The position numbers and the translations under genes are program-made. Below, piece after piece: positions 32,086-40,918 of a stretch of DNA of 64,000 nt (position 1 is its first letter; each line of letters starts with the position of its first letter). The notes beneath the pieces were generated by a model. The model made no database searches and was not told the DNA's origin. It was given only the letters and a program-made list of their open reading frames with translations. Source of the stretch: Flavobacteriales bacterium UBA7666 (GTDB lineage Bacteria; Bacteroidota; Bacteroidia; Flavobacteriales_D; Crocinitomicaceae); assembly GCA_002483265.1 (NCBI GenBank), contig DLHO01000026.1, positions 62,001 through 126,000 of the forward strand, given 5' to 3'.

Positions 32086-34362
32086 ATGAAACACTTTCTC
32101 TTTTTACTCATTCCATTTGCTTCAACAGCTCAATTAAAACCGGTTGATTACGTCAATCCCTTGATGGGAACCGATTCCAAAATGGAACTTTCCAATGGAA
32201 ACACCTATCCCGCAATTGGATTGCCTTGGGGAATGAACTTATGGACTCCGCAAACAAATGTAATGGGTGATGGCTGGGCGTATCAATACAGTGCCGATCA
32301 AATGCGCGGATTCAAACAAACACATCAGCCTTCTCCGTGGATGAATGATTACGGTCAGTTTGCCATAATGCCCGGAAGTGGAAAGGTAGTTTTTGACCAA
32401 AATGAACGGGCAAGTTGGTTCTCACACAAATCTGAAGTGTCAAAGCCGCATTATTACAGTGTTTATCTGGCAGATTGTGATGTGACTACTGAAATTACTC
32501 CAACAGAACGCGCAGCAGTATTTCGGTTTACATTTCCAAAAAGTGATAGTTCGTTCGTCGTTATTGATGCCTTGGACCGGGGTTCATTTGTAAAAGTGTT
32601 TCCAAAAGAGCGTAAGATTATAGGTTACACCAAACGCTATGCACGAGGTAAACTCACGGATTTTAAAAACTACTTTGTCATTTATTTGGATCACGATATT
32701 GAATTCTATTCCATTGCTTCAGATGGGAAACTAATTGGAAAACAAGAAGAATCTACTTCCAATCATTCTGGAATCGTGGTGGGTTTTAAAACAAAAAAAG
32801 GAGAACAAGTGCAGTTGAAAGTGGCATCTTCCTTCATTTCACCCGAACAAGCCGAATTGAATTTACAGCGTGAAGTTGGAACCAAAGATTTCAATGCTAT
32901 TCGAACAGCTGCGGAATTACGTTGGAATCAAACCTTGGGTAAAATTGAAGTTTCAGGAGGAACAGAGGAACAAATGAAAACGTTCTACTCGTGTTTGTAT
33001 CGAACGCTTTTCTTCCCAAATAAACTCTATGAGATTGATTCGGCAGGAAAGGAAGTTCATTGGAGCCCATATAACGGAAAAGTACTTCCGGGGAAAATGT
33101 TTGGTGGAACTGGATTTTGGGATACCTTTCGGGCACTTTATCCTTTGCTGAATTTGGTTTATCCGGAGATCAACAAGGAAATGCAGGAAGGACTGGTCAA
33201 CGATTACCTGGAAGGAGGTTTTCTGCCTGAATGGTCAAGTCCCGGATTCGCCGATATCATGATCGGAAATAATTCTGCTTCCATTGTTTCTGATGCTTAC
33301 ATTAAAGGACTGCGTGGGTACGATATCGAAAAATTATACGAAGCATTGCTGCATGGAGCAAATAACGAAGGTCCAATAAGTGCCGTCGGTCGTTTCGGAG
33401 TCGATTATTACAACAAATTGGGTTATGTTCCATACGATGTAAAGATCAATGAAAATGCTGCCAGAACATTAGAATATGCGTACGACGATTTTGCAATCTA
33501 TCAGTTAGCCAAAGCATTGAATCGTCCGCAGGAAGAAATTGATCTGTATGCAAAGCGCTGTCAGAATTACCGGAACCTATTTGATCCTTCTACCGGAATG
33601 ATGCGTGGAAAGAATGCTGACGGACAATTTCAATCTCCATTCAATCCCTTCAAATGGGGTGATGCGTTTACAGAAGGAAATAGCTGGCATTATACCTGGT
33701 CTGTTTTTCATGATGTGCAAGGATTGATCGATTTAATGGGTGGAAAGGAGCGCTTCGTTTCAAAACTGGATTCTGTTTTCAGTCTTCCTCCGGTTTATGA
33801 TGATAGTTATTATGAAGGAATGATTCACGAAATCAAAGAAATGCAGATTGCAAATATGGGACAATATGCGCATGGAAACCAACCTATCCAGCACATGATC
33901 TATTTGTACAATTACGCAGGCGCTTCTTCAAAATCACAATACTGGATAAGAGAAGTATTGAATCGCCTGTACAAACCAACACCGGACGGTTATTGTGGAG
34001 ATGAAGACAATGGGCAGACTTCTGCTTGGTACGTTTTTTCAGCCTTGGGATTCTATCCGGTGTGTCCGGCAACTGATGAGTATGTTTTGGGAGCTCCTTT
34101 GTTTAAAAAAGTAGTGATTCATCTGGAAAATGGAAAACACATCCTATTAAGTGCACCTGAAAATTCTGCTGAAAATAAATATGTTTCCTCACTAATGATT
34201 AACAAGAGACCCTATACCAAATTGTATTTGAAACACAGCGAATTGTTAACTGGAGTCACTTTGGATTTCAAGATGGTTCCGACTCCGGCATTGGATCGTA
34301 AATTGGTAGATGGTGATCTTCCATATTCATTTTCAAGGGAGAAGAACCCTGTAAAGAAGTAA
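32086..34362 (+). CDS. GH92 family glycosidase (alpha-mannosidase), exported
   Basis: A 758-residue glycoside hydrolase of family 92, calcium-dependent exo-alpha-mannosidases that act on N-glycan and yeast mannan side chains. The ATG at 32086 gives the signal peptide MKHFLFLLIPFASTAQ. GH92 marks: VNPLMGTDS, GNTYPAIGLPWGMNLWTPQT, GFKQTHQPSPW in the N-terminal beta-sandwich; KMFGGTGFWDTFRALYPLL, GFLPEWSSPG and CGDEDNGQTSAWYVFSALGFYPVCP in the (alpha/alpha)6 barrel. The Asp pair in GDEDNG is the catalytic base region. It is not in a SusCD utilisation locus. The lack of a T9SS tail suggests a periplasmic site. Confidence 0.95.
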   Translation: MKHFLFLLIPFASTAQLKPVDYVNPLMGTDSKMELSNGNTYPAIGLPWGMNLWTPQTNVMGDGWAYQYSADQMRGFKQTHQPSPWMNDYGQFAIMPGSGKVVFDQNERASWFSHKSEVSKPHYYSVYLADCDVTTEITPTERAAVFRFTFPKSDSSFVVIDALDRGSFVKVFPKERKIIGYTKRYARGKLTDFKNYFVIYLDHDIEFYSIASDGKLIGKQEESTSNHSGIVVGFKTKKGEQVQLKVASSFISPEQAELNLQREVGTKDFNAIRTAAELRWNQTLGKIEVSGGTEEQMKTFYSCLYRTLFFPNKLYEIDSAGKEVHWSPYNGKVLPGKMFGGTGFWDTFRALYPLLNLVYPEINKEMQEGLVNDYLEGGFLPEWSSPGFADIMIGNNSASIVSDAYIKGLRGYDIEKLYEALLHGANNEGPISAVGRFGVDYYNKLGYVPYDVKINENAARTLEYAYDDFAIYQLAKALNRPQEEIDLYAKRCQNYRNLFDPSTGMMRGKNADGQFQSPFNPFKWGDAFTEGNSWHYTWSVFHDVQGLIDLMGGKERFVSKLDSVFSLPPVYDDSYYEGMIHEIKEMQIANMGQYAHGNQPIQHMIYLYNYAGASSKSQYWIREVLNRLYKPTPDGYCGDEDNGQTSAWYVFSALGFYPVCPATDEYVLGAPLFKKVVIHLENGKHILLSAPENSAENKYVSSLMINKRPYTKLYLKHSELLTGVTLDFKMVPTPALDRKLVDGDLPYSFSREKNPVKK

Positions 34363-34375
34363 TGCGGAAAATTTG

Positions 34376-34720
34376 ATGAAAGACTTGACAGATTATTATT
34401 TAAGACAGGAAGAACCGGTCAAGAGTACCTTTCTTGCTTTGAGAGATTTTATTCTGACTCAGGATCAAAATATTACCCATGAACTGAAATACGGAATGCC
34501 TTTTTTCTGTTACAAAGGAAAAATGTTCTGTTATCTCTGGACTCATAAAAAACACCGGCAGCCCTACATCGGATTTGTGGAAGGAAAACTCTTTGATGAA
34601 CCCTTCATGCTGCAGGAAAAACGTTCGCGCATGAAGATATTTCTAATCGACCCGAATGCAGATCTTCCCATTGACCAAATTGAATCCCTTTTACAGAAAG
34701 CACTGAACTTTTATAAGTAA
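34376..34720 (+). CDS. DUF1801 domain protein
   Basis: A 114-residue cytoplasmic protein. DUF1801 marks: YYLRQEEPVKSTFLALRDFILTQDQNITHELKYGMPFFCYKGKMFCYLW, with the helix then 'E..KYGMP.F' and beta strands, followed by PYIGFVEG and a C-terminal helix. The family includes the frataxin-like iron chaperone YdhG/Fra; the general role is unsettled. The ATG at 34376 follows the GH92 stop by 13 bp. Another DUF1801 gene lies at 41.6 kb. Confidence 0.85.
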   Translation: MKDLTDYYLRQEEPVKSTFLALRDFILTQDQNITHELKYGMPFFCYKGKMFCYLWTHKKHRQPYIGFVEGKLFDEPFMLQEKRSRMKIFLIDPNADLPIDQIESLLQKALNFYK

Positions 34721-34802
34721 GTGGTTTTTGAAAATTTAGCTTCTTTGAATTGAACTTATGAAGTTATATTTGATTGATTCTTTTATAATCTAATTGATTC
34801 CC

Positions 34803-35453
34803 ATGAAACAAAGAGTTAGCTTATTGCTGTTTTTGGTTTGTTCTGTTTTGGCGCACGGGCAAAAAGTTTCGGTCGTAATGGATGAAATGACTGCTCATCA
34901 TTTGAGACTATTACCAAAAGAACAGCACGTTCATTTCGATAGCATCCTCGAAAACAGGATCAGTACAACCTTGTCGAAACGAATAGACGAGTTGAACTAT
35001 GATTATGCCTTTATCAAAGAAACATATTGTGAACACGATCATTCACTTAGAATTTCAGAGCGTTATTTCAATCAGGGAGATAGTATTCCGAGATTCGTTT
35101 ATTTCGATGGAGAGAAAGCAGATCCGGCAAAAATATACGATGGTTTTTTGTATTGGTATTCCAGAAATGTAACAGTTAAAGAAACCTTCAAACCTTTGTT
35201 GGGAGCCTATTCCAAATTTCAACCAGTACAAGAATTGGCCTACGATAAAATGCAGGTTTGGGAGCATGGGTGTGTTACGCAAGTAAATGGTGCACAGATT
35301 TTTGAAGAAAAACGCACTGCTGAATTGCAATCAACTTATCAGGTAAATACCCTAATCGATAAAAAATCCAATACAATTTTGGTTTCCGTTCAATATGCCC
35401 CTGTTGAACCCAAATTTGAAACTCGTGGTTACAATGGAGTTTGGGATTGGTAA
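34803..35453 (+). CDS. exported protein, unknown function
   Basis: A 216-residue protein with signal peptide (MKQRVSLLLFLVCSVLAHGQ) from ATG 34803. The mature part includes LLPKEQHVHFDSILENRISTTLSKRIDEL and two Cys residues (ETYCEHDH; WEHGCVTQ) that could form a disulfide. Not recognised. It ends 9 bp before an acetyltransferase gene. Confidence 0.62.
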   Translation: MKQRVSLLLFLVCSVLAHGQKVSVVMDEMTAHHLRLLPKEQHVHFDSILENRISTTLSKRIDELNYDYAFIKETYCEHDHSLRISERYFNQGDSIPRFVYFDGEKADPAKIYDGFLYWYSRNVTVKETFKPLLGAYSKFQPVQELAYDKMQVWEHGCVTQVNGAQIFEEKRTAELQSTYQVNTLIDKKSNTILVSVQYAPVEPKFETRGYNGVWDW

Positions 35454-35462
35454 ATTTGACTC

Positions 35463-35927
35463 ATGATCTCAATTGTTGAAACAAAAAATCCAAAGCTGTT
35501 GGCATCACTTGCAGAAGATGTCCAAAATCTCCATGCCAGACTTTACCCGGAAACCTTTAAACCATTTGAATTAAACGCAATGGAAGAAGCAATGGAAAAT
35601 TTGCTGCAGGATCCAACCTGTAGAAGTTATGTTGCTAAAAAGGATGAGGTAGCTATCGGTTACGTTTTGTGCTTTATTCGCGAGATTAAGGAAAATGCCT
35701 TTCACTTCAATATCAAAAGTATTTACATCGACCAGATCTGCGTTCTGAAAGGATATGAAAAAACAGGAGCAGGAACCTTACTCATGAATCAAATAGAAAG
35801 TTTGGCAAAAGAACTGAACATTCAAAAAATAGAATTGGATCATTGGAGTGCGAATACCGTCGCTGCATCTTTTTTCAGAAGAAGAGGATACGGACTCAAC
35901 AAAGAAAGATTGTTTAAGTTTCTATAG
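35463..35927 (+). CDS. GNAT acetyltransferase
   Basis: A 154-residue N-acetyltransferase: SYVAKKDEVAIGYVLCFIRE (motif D region), IYIDQICVLKGYEKTGAGTLLMNQIESLAKELNIQKIELDHWSANTVAASFFRRRGY (motif A and B). The acetyl-CoA loop reads K.TGAG rather than R.xGxG. Substrate unknown. It lies 9 bp downstream of the exported protein gene, likely co-transcribed. Confidence 0.9.
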   Translation: MISIVETKNPKLLASLAEDVQNLHARLYPETFKPFELNAMEEAMENLLQDPTCRSYVAKKDEVAIGYVLCFIREIKENAFHFNIKSIYIDQICVLKGYEKTGAGTLLMNQIESLAKELNIQKIELDHWSANTVAASFFRRRGYGLNKERLFKFL

Positions 35928-36043
35928 AATTAGTTTGTAACCAACTATTCGATAGGTGAAAAGGAAGTTTTACTATTTTTAGAATCAGTATTTTATTTGA
36001 ATTTTTACAATTTACACTTCTAAACTTTAAACTTTCCTCTGGT

Positions 36044-36496
36044 ATGATTAGAGAAGCGAAAATAGAAGATATTCCCCAGATTCAGGTTGTGCGAAATGCA
36101 GTGAAAGAGAACATGCTTTCTAATCCAAATTTGGTAACAGACGAGGATTGTGTCGAGTTTATGACCTCGAGAGGAAAAGGCTGGGTTTGTGAGATAGATC
36201 AGTGCATTACAGGTTTTTCCATCGTTGATTTGAAAGAGCACAATATCTGGGCTTTGTTCGTTCATCCTGATTTTGAAAAGCAGGGAATTGGTCGTAAATT
36301 ACATGATGTGATGTTGAATTGGTATTTTGAACAGACAAAGGAGCCTGTTTGGCTGGGAACTTCTCCCAAAACCAGGGCAGAAACATTTTATCGGATGACA
36401 GGCTGGAAAGAAATCGGAATGCATGGAAAAGGAGAAGTGAAATTTGAAATGACCCATTCCGATTGGTCACAGATAAAGAGGACAATACGGACGTAA
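36044..36496 (+). CDS. GNAT acetyltransferase
   Basis: A 150-residue N-acetyltransferase with all core motifs: GWVCEIDQCITGFSIVDLKEHNIWALFVHPDFEKQGIGRKLHDVML (Q-G-I-G-R, the acetyl-CoA loop), then WLGTSPKTRAETFYRMTGWKEIG. It resembles the subgroup annotated as 'GNAT family N-acetyltransferase', possibly acting on amines. It is not paralogous to its neighbour at 35463 beyond the common fold. A degenerate box TATTTTTA lies near 35974. Confidence 0.9.
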   Translation: MIREAKIEDIPQIQVVRNAVKENMLSNPNLVTDEDCVEFMTSRGKGWVCEIDQCITGFSIVDLKEHNIWALFVHPDFEKQGIGRKLHDVMLNWYFEQTKEPVWLGTSPKTRAETFYRMTGWKEIGMHGKGEVKFEMTHSDWSQIKRTIRT

Positions 36497-36500
36497 AAAA

Positions 36501-36570
36501 GCGAGCGCATTAGCCGAGCTGGAATTCGTGAATTAGTGGTGAAAAAGATTGTTTTCTGCTTGCAGGAAAC
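36501..36570 (+). repeat. dispersed intergenic repeat B, copy 1
   Basis: GCGAGCGCATTAGCCGAGCT (36501-36520), then AATTCGTGAATTAGTGGTG and TTTTCTGCTTGCAGGAAA at the end. It matches copies near 41434 and 41521 base for base over most of its length. The end folds as TTTTCTGC / GCAGGAAA. Confidence 0.75.
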
Positions 36571-36659
36571 CTGAGTATAAATAAACATGACAAAAACGTA
36601 TTTAACATATTTTGGAGATGATTACTGATAAACCCAGTGAAACCACAAAAACTAGTATC

Positions 36660-37763
36660 ATGAAACTGAAATTAATTACGCTCATTCTGATTGCTTCCAA
36701 TGTTGTTTTTGGACAAATTTTGAAACCAGGATTTGAAAAAGCAGAATACCTTGAAACACTGAAAATAAATCAAAAAGTCCATATTCCTTTAGATAAATGG
36801 ACAACTGATACAACTGTTCCATATCCTCAGGACTACCGCTTTGTTTACCGTTCTCCGGTCGTAGCTTTCGACAATATTTGGGATTTGTGGGTGCACAAGC
36901 AGAAGCGATTGGCTATTATTTCTGTTCAGGGAAGTATTCAGACAGAAGCTAGTTTTTTAGCAAATTTATATGCTGCAATGATTCCTGCAAAAGGAGAAAT
37001 TCAACTCGATAAGGATTTTAAGTTTCAATATGAGCTTTCTCAAAATCCCAATGCTGCTGTTCATGTTGGGTGGTTTGTTGCAATGGCCTATCTGTCAAAA
37101 ACAATCCAACCTCAAATTGATTCATGCTACAAAGCCGGTATCAAAGAATTCATTGTCACAGGTCACAGTCAGGGAGGTGGAATTACCTTTTTATTGAATT
37201 CGCATTTGGAAAGTTTAAAAAAACAAGGGAAACTTCCGGCTGATATTTGTTTCAAAACCTATTGTAGCGCAGGACCAAAACCCGGGAATCTCTATTATGC
37301 TTACGATTATGAACACATGACGGCAGGTGGCTGGGCATACAATGTGGTGAACTCTGTTGATTGGGTTCCTGACGTACCTTTTACCGTTCAAACGGTAGAT
37401 GATTTTACAGCAGTCAATCCGTTTCATGGAGCCAAAGCAATGATCAAAAAACAGAAATTCCCGAAGAATGTGGCACTGAAACACGTCTACAATCAAATGA
37501 GTAAACCCAGTAAAAAAGCGCAGAAGAACTACGAGAAATATTTGGGTAAAATGGTTTCACAAGCCGTGAAAAAGCAAATTCCCGGATTTGAAACACCGGA
37601 ATATTATAAAAGTAATTACTACGTAAGAACTGGAAATACCATTGTGCTTTATGCCGATGAGGAATATTTCAAACGGTATAGCAACGATCCGGAGAATCCG
37701 AATATCTGGCAGCACCATTTGCCAAAACAATACTTGTTCTTAGCTGAAAAATTGAATCTATAA
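36660..37763 (+). CDS. secreted lipase (class 3 / fungal-type lipase fold)
   Basis: A 367-residue exported alpha/beta hydrolase. The ATG at 36660 gives signal peptide MKLKLITLILIASNVVFGQ. The nucleophile elbow is GHSQGGG with Ser170 (EFIVTGHSQGGGITFLL); the oxyanion strand AIISVQGSIQ and the later CSAGPKPGNLYYAYDYE and NSVDWVPDVPF segments match Lipase_3 proteins. The catalytic Asp is probably in NSVDWVPD; the His is in the C-terminal third. It is a clear paralogue of the gene at 56833 (minus), sharing LKPGFEKAE/LRPGYDKSE, AAMIPAKG and the motif spacing. Its lipid substrate is unknown. Confidence 0.9.
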   Translation: MKLKLITLILIASNVVFGQILKPGFEKAEYLETLKINQKVHIPLDKWTTDTTVPYPQDYRFVYRSPVVAFDNIWDLWVHKQKRLAIISVQGSIQTEASFLANLYAAMIPAKGEIQLDKDFKFQYELSQNPNAAVHVGWFVAMAYLSKTIQPQIDSCYKAGIKEFIVTGHSQGGGITFLLNSHLESLKKQGKLPADICFKTYCSAGPKPGNLYYAYDYEHMTAGGWAYNVVNSVDWVPDVPFTVQTVDDFTAVNPFHGAKAMIKKQKFPKNVALKHVYNQMSKPSKKAQKNYEKYLGKMVSQAVKKQIPGFETPEYYKSNYYVRTGNTIVLYADEEYFKRYSNDPENPNIWQHHLPKQYLFLAEKLNL

Positions 37764-37780
37764 ATTGAAAAACGATTGAG

Positions 37781-38248
37781 ATGAATATGGTGAAACAACT
37801 GGCAAAACATTTCAGAGATGTCCATTTTGGAGGAAATTGGAGTACCGTAGATTTAAAGAGTGTACTTTCAGATGTGCCTTTTGACAAAGCCGTAATTCAG
37901 GTTCATTCATTGAATTCGATTTTTGCAATCACTTTTCATGTGGCCTATTATCTGGATGTGCTCATAACGGTTTTGGAAGACAACGTTTTGAATGGAAAGG
38001 ACGAGTTGAGTTGGATTTCGGAAGCCCCAAAAACAAAAGAAGAATGGGAGGAATTCCAGCAAATTATTTGGGAGAAAGCTGAAAAAGTGGCGATTCTCAT
38101 AGAAAAATTACCGGATGAAAAACTCACGGAAGATTTCGTAGATCCAAAATATGGAACAAACTATCGGAATATCGTCGGAATCGTAGAACATACACATTAT
38201 CATTTGGGACAGATTGTCATCATCAAAAAAATAGTGCTGGAATCATAA
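37781..38248 (+). CDS. DinB-like four-helix metalloprotein
   Basis: A 155-residue DinB_2/DUF1572-type protein. His53 in ITFHVAYYLDV and His137/His141 in EHTHYHLGQIV form the predicted metal site. A conserved acidic helix (EWEEFQQIIWEKAEKVAILIEKL) lies between. It begins 17 bp after the lipase stop. Cytoplasmic; function unknown. Confidence 0.85.
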   Translation: MNMVKQLAKHFRDVHFGGNWSTVDLKSVLSDVPFDKAVIQVHSLNSIFAITFHVAYYLDVLITVLEDNVLNGKDELSWISEAPKTKEEWEEFQQIIWEKAEKVAILIEKLPDEKLTEDFVDPKYGTNYRNIVGIVEHTHYHLGQIVIIKKIVLES

Positions 38249-38559
38249 AAGGTGGTTGGGTAAATTATTGGTTCGTTCGGTATCCACTTGATCATTGAAT
38301 TTGGCTCTATCCCTAAATATAATCTTACTTCATGGAGTGAGTACGACTTTTGTCTAAAGAGAGATTTATAAAGCGGAGAAATGCCCAATTACTCCAGAGC
38401 TTCTAATTGTTTTAAGCGTCTTCACTCTGAAACTAATTACAATGCATTTTTATCTGTGTCATCTGCGAAATCTGCGGGAGACACCTTTTCGAAAATTAGA
38501 AATAGTTATCTTGTGATTTGGCATTTTGGATACTGATCCCGCCTTTCCGTGGATAAATC

Positions 38560-38760
38560 CGAAACGGGAGACTGCTTAGAAGTTATAATTGGTTAAAGGC
38601 TACCTCGTATTACGTTTCAATGAAATTATACTCGTCTTCACCAGCCATGGCTAGTTCTTTTGCTTACTTTTTCCGCCTTGGAAAGAGGCCGCGTAGTGGG
38701 TGAAGACGCACAGCAATCAGCCGCGGCTGATTAGTGCGAAAGCTGTAAGGTAAGTAAGAA
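38560..38760 (+). repeat. dispersed hairpin repeat, copy 3 (expanded)
   Basis: Starts with GGAGACTGCTTAGAAG.TATAATTGGTTAAAGG-like text as in copies 1 and 2, then CTTACTTTTTCCGCCTTGG (38663-38681). The second stem arm is displaced: an insert of about 70 bp with its own palindrome separates the first arm from a GTAAGTAAG at 38749-38758. Confidence 0.55.
38715..38732. repeat. 18-bp perfect palindrome
   Basis: AATCAGCCGCGGCTGATT is identical on both strands and GC-rich at the centre, unusual in this AT-rich spacer. It lies inside the expanded repeat copy, not at a promoter or gene end. Confidence 0.65.
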
Positions 38761-38874
38761 GATAAAGATAGATTATTGAGTGTTGCTGAAATTTAACCTC
38801 ATAATACTAATGAAAAGCGTGATTCGTCCACCTTTAAAGACTTTATGTTGGACAAAAGCCATTTGCTATGTGGC

Positions 38875-38882
38875 TACTTTTG
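38875..38882 (+). promoter_or_regulatory. -7 promoter box TACTTTTG
   Basis: Exact TAnnTTTG match 12 bp before ATG 38895. It overlaps the frame that would start at ATG 38868, so 38895 is preferred. Confidence 0.5.
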
Positions 38883-38894
38883 ACGAAAAAAGAA

Positions 38895-39590
38895 ATGGCA
38901 AACGTTCTAAAGAAAGCAATGTCCGGGTTATTTGATAAAATGCTCAGCTCCGCAAAGGTAATTGACGTAAAGTATTGGAATCCATCTTCCATGGTAGAGA
39001 TTGAAGTTCACTTTCCCACCTTGCAAACAGAAAAGTGGAAAACAATCCACCGGGTGAAATGCCGGGTGGGTGATTTGGAATACCGGGACTATACACCTTC
39101 TTCATGGGATACCGGAAAAGGAACCTTTAAATTGTATGTAGAAGCCGGACACGATGGAGCAGGAAGCCGTTGGGCGCAGCAAATAAAAGCAGGCGACGAA
39201 ATTCTGCTCGGTGCAGTTCATGCGGCACAAATCCCGTTAAAAGAAGGACGAATTCTCTGCATGGTAGATTTGAGTGCTTTGGGGCATGTTTTGAGTTTGA
39301 AACAATTGACAGATCAGGGTAGATTTCCAATGGATGTGGCGGTTTTTCTTCATGAATCGTTCCATATTCCGGAATATTTGCAAAAGGAAAATCCCGAGTT
39401 TGAATTTTTGTACCGGGAAAATGAACACAATGTATCGGTATTGGAAGAATGGCTCATGTCGAAAAAATTAGCTAACTATGAATCTATTTGTATTGCAGGA
39501 AATACGCCGATGGTGTCGCAATTAAGAAAGAAGTTGAAAGCAAATCCGCAAGTGGGGGCACGAATCCTTGCACAGGGATTCTGGTCATAA
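38895..39590 (+). CDS. siderophore-interacting-type FAD-binding protein
   Basis: A 231-residue protein of the ViuB/SIP fold. The flavin-binding motif is RDYTPS at about 64-69 (EYRDYTPSSWD), preceded by the beta-barrel and followed by GHDGAGSRWAQQIKAGDEILLGA, the family's 'H..GP..RWA....GD.....GP' block. The C-terminal half is the NAD(P)H-binding lobe (MVDLSALGHVLSLKQLTD ... ESICIAGNTPMVSQLRKKL). Family members reduce ferric siderophores in the cytoplasm. The neighbouring AraC gene fits a local iron- or envelope-linked control; no siderophore genes are present. Confidence 0.85.
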   Translation: MANVLKKAMSGLFDKMLSSAKVIDVKYWNPSSMVEIEVHFPTLQTEKWKTIHRVKCRVGDLEYRDYTPSSWDTGKGTFKLYVEAGHDGAGSRWAQQIKAGDEILLGAVHAAQIPLKEGRILCMVDLSALGHVLSLKQLTDQGRFPMDVAVFLHESFHIPEYLQKENPEFEFLYRENEHNVSVLEEWLMSKKLANYESICIAGNTPMVSQLRKKLKANPQVGARILAQGFWS

Positions 39591-39848
39591 CAAATAGGAT
39601 ATTTATACTATATTAAAATCAACGTAGTCGTTGACAAAGGAAACATACTACTGTTGAAAATCTGCGTTCCTTTTAAGAAGTAGCGACTGAAGGTCTGCTA
39701 CAGTTCTGTGGGAAAAGTAACGAGCTGCACCGAAGGTGTAGATTGAGTATGTTACCTTTAAAATCTGCGCAATCTATATAATCTGCGTGAAAAAGAGATG
39801 TGGATTAAACTTTAGTACTTAAATTTCTATTCATAAGCAGAAATAATA
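39591..39848. other. intergenic region with ATCTGCG-type repeats
   Basis: Contains AAAATCTGCG at 39657-39666 and AAAATCTGCGCAATCTATATAATCTGCGTG at about 39762-39791 (two ATCTGCG units), and a TAAATTTC near-match to the -7 box shortly before the AraC gene. No gene is visible. Confidence 0.6.
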
Positions 39849-40721
39849 ATGAATAATGAGCAGATTCAATTAATCCAATTACCAGCGAAAACGCGTGGAA
39901 TCGAGATCTATAGAATGACCGATGAGTTAATTTCCATTGTGGAAATAGAGACCGCATTTTTGCCACACAGACATGATCACTACACCTGTTTCTTTGCAGA
40001 ATCTGGAATGATTAATTTAGGAATTGATTTTAATGAGGTGAAATTAAGCGGGTCTGAATTGCTAATTTCCTATCCAGGCCAAATGCATCACCATTTGAAT
40101 AACTCCGGAAATGCAAAATTTGAGGGCTGGCTTCTTGCCTTCGATCCCAAGTTCATACATAATGATACCTCCGGATCGGTAGAAGAATCTTTTTCTAATA
40201 TGGTATTCATTCGTTTGGATGAAGAGCAAAAACAGTGGTTTTCTTCCATGTTCGAATTGATTGACTCGGAGGTAAAACAAGGATCCGCAGCATCAGAAGC
40301 TAATCCGGTCATCGGGCACTTGGTAAATGGATTTTTCTCCAAAACAGCAAGTTTGTTTCAATTACAGGAAAGCAACCGTATTTCAGCATATTCATCCAGA
40401 AGTATCGAAATCGTAAAGACTTTTAAAAGGTTGGTTCGCGAACGGTTTATTGAGTTGAAAAAACCATCCGAATACGCTGAAATAATGAATATTAGTGTGA
40501 GTTATTTGAATGATACGGTGAAATCCATTACAGGCTTCACAACCACGAGTTTTATTCAGCAGGAAGTTTTCAGAGAATCACAACGCTTACTTTGTTATAC
40601 CAGTAAAAGTATCAAAGAAATTGCCTTTCAATTGGGCTACGAAGATTATAAATACTTCATCCGTCTATTCTCCAAATCTATTGGAGTTTCCCCTTCAAAT
40701 TTTAGGAAACAAAATCAATAA
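39849..40721 (+). CDS. AraC family transcriptional regulator
   Basis: A 290-residue regulator with a cupin-like N-terminal sensor (AFLPHRHDHYTCFFAESGMINLGIDF ... ISYPGQMHHHL, about 35-82) and a C-terminal AraC double helix-turn-helix (about 200-288: KPSEYAEIMNISVSYLNDTVKSITGF; SIKEIAFQLGYEDYKYFIRLFSKSIGVSPSNFRK). It lies downstream of the siderophore-interacting-type gene, a common pair in Bacteroidota. Target genes are not shown. Confidence 0.92.
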   Translation: MNNEQIQLIQLPAKTRGIEIYRMTDELISIVEIETAFLPHRHDHYTCFFAESGMINLGIDFNEVKLSGSELLISYPGQMHHHLNNSGNAKFEGWLLAFDPKFIHNDTSGSVEESFSNMVFIRLDEEQKQWFSSMFELIDSEVKQGSAASEANPVIGHLVNGFFSKTASLFQLQESNRISAYSSRSIEIVKTFKRLVRERFIELKKPSEYAEIMNISVSYLNDTVKSITGFTTTSFIQQEVFRESQRLLCYTSKSIKEIAFQLGYEDYKYFIRLFSKSIGVSPSNFRKQNQ

Positions 40722-40918
40722 TCGATATTTTTAGTCCGTAATTGAATGTATGGACTATCTCAAATTTGGATAATTTCTTAAATCAACGTCTGTCGGGTGG
40801 ACACAGATTTTGAATAACCTATTATCTGCGATATCTGTGCCTTCACTGAAGCTTCTGCATAAGCGTTGCGTGAAAAAAGTGTCACTTATATTCTGGAACA
40901 ATATGTAAATTTATAGAT

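Larger units (their letters stand above)
38249..38894. other. gene-free region with repeats
   Basis: About 645 bp without a convincing gene. It holds an ATCTGTGTCATCTGCG/AAATCTGCGGG motif (38453-38478) enclosed by GTGTC...GACAC, copy 3 of the hairpin repeat, an 18-bp perfect palindrome and the promoter of the next gene. Reading frames here are short and repeat-derived. Confidence 0.7.
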
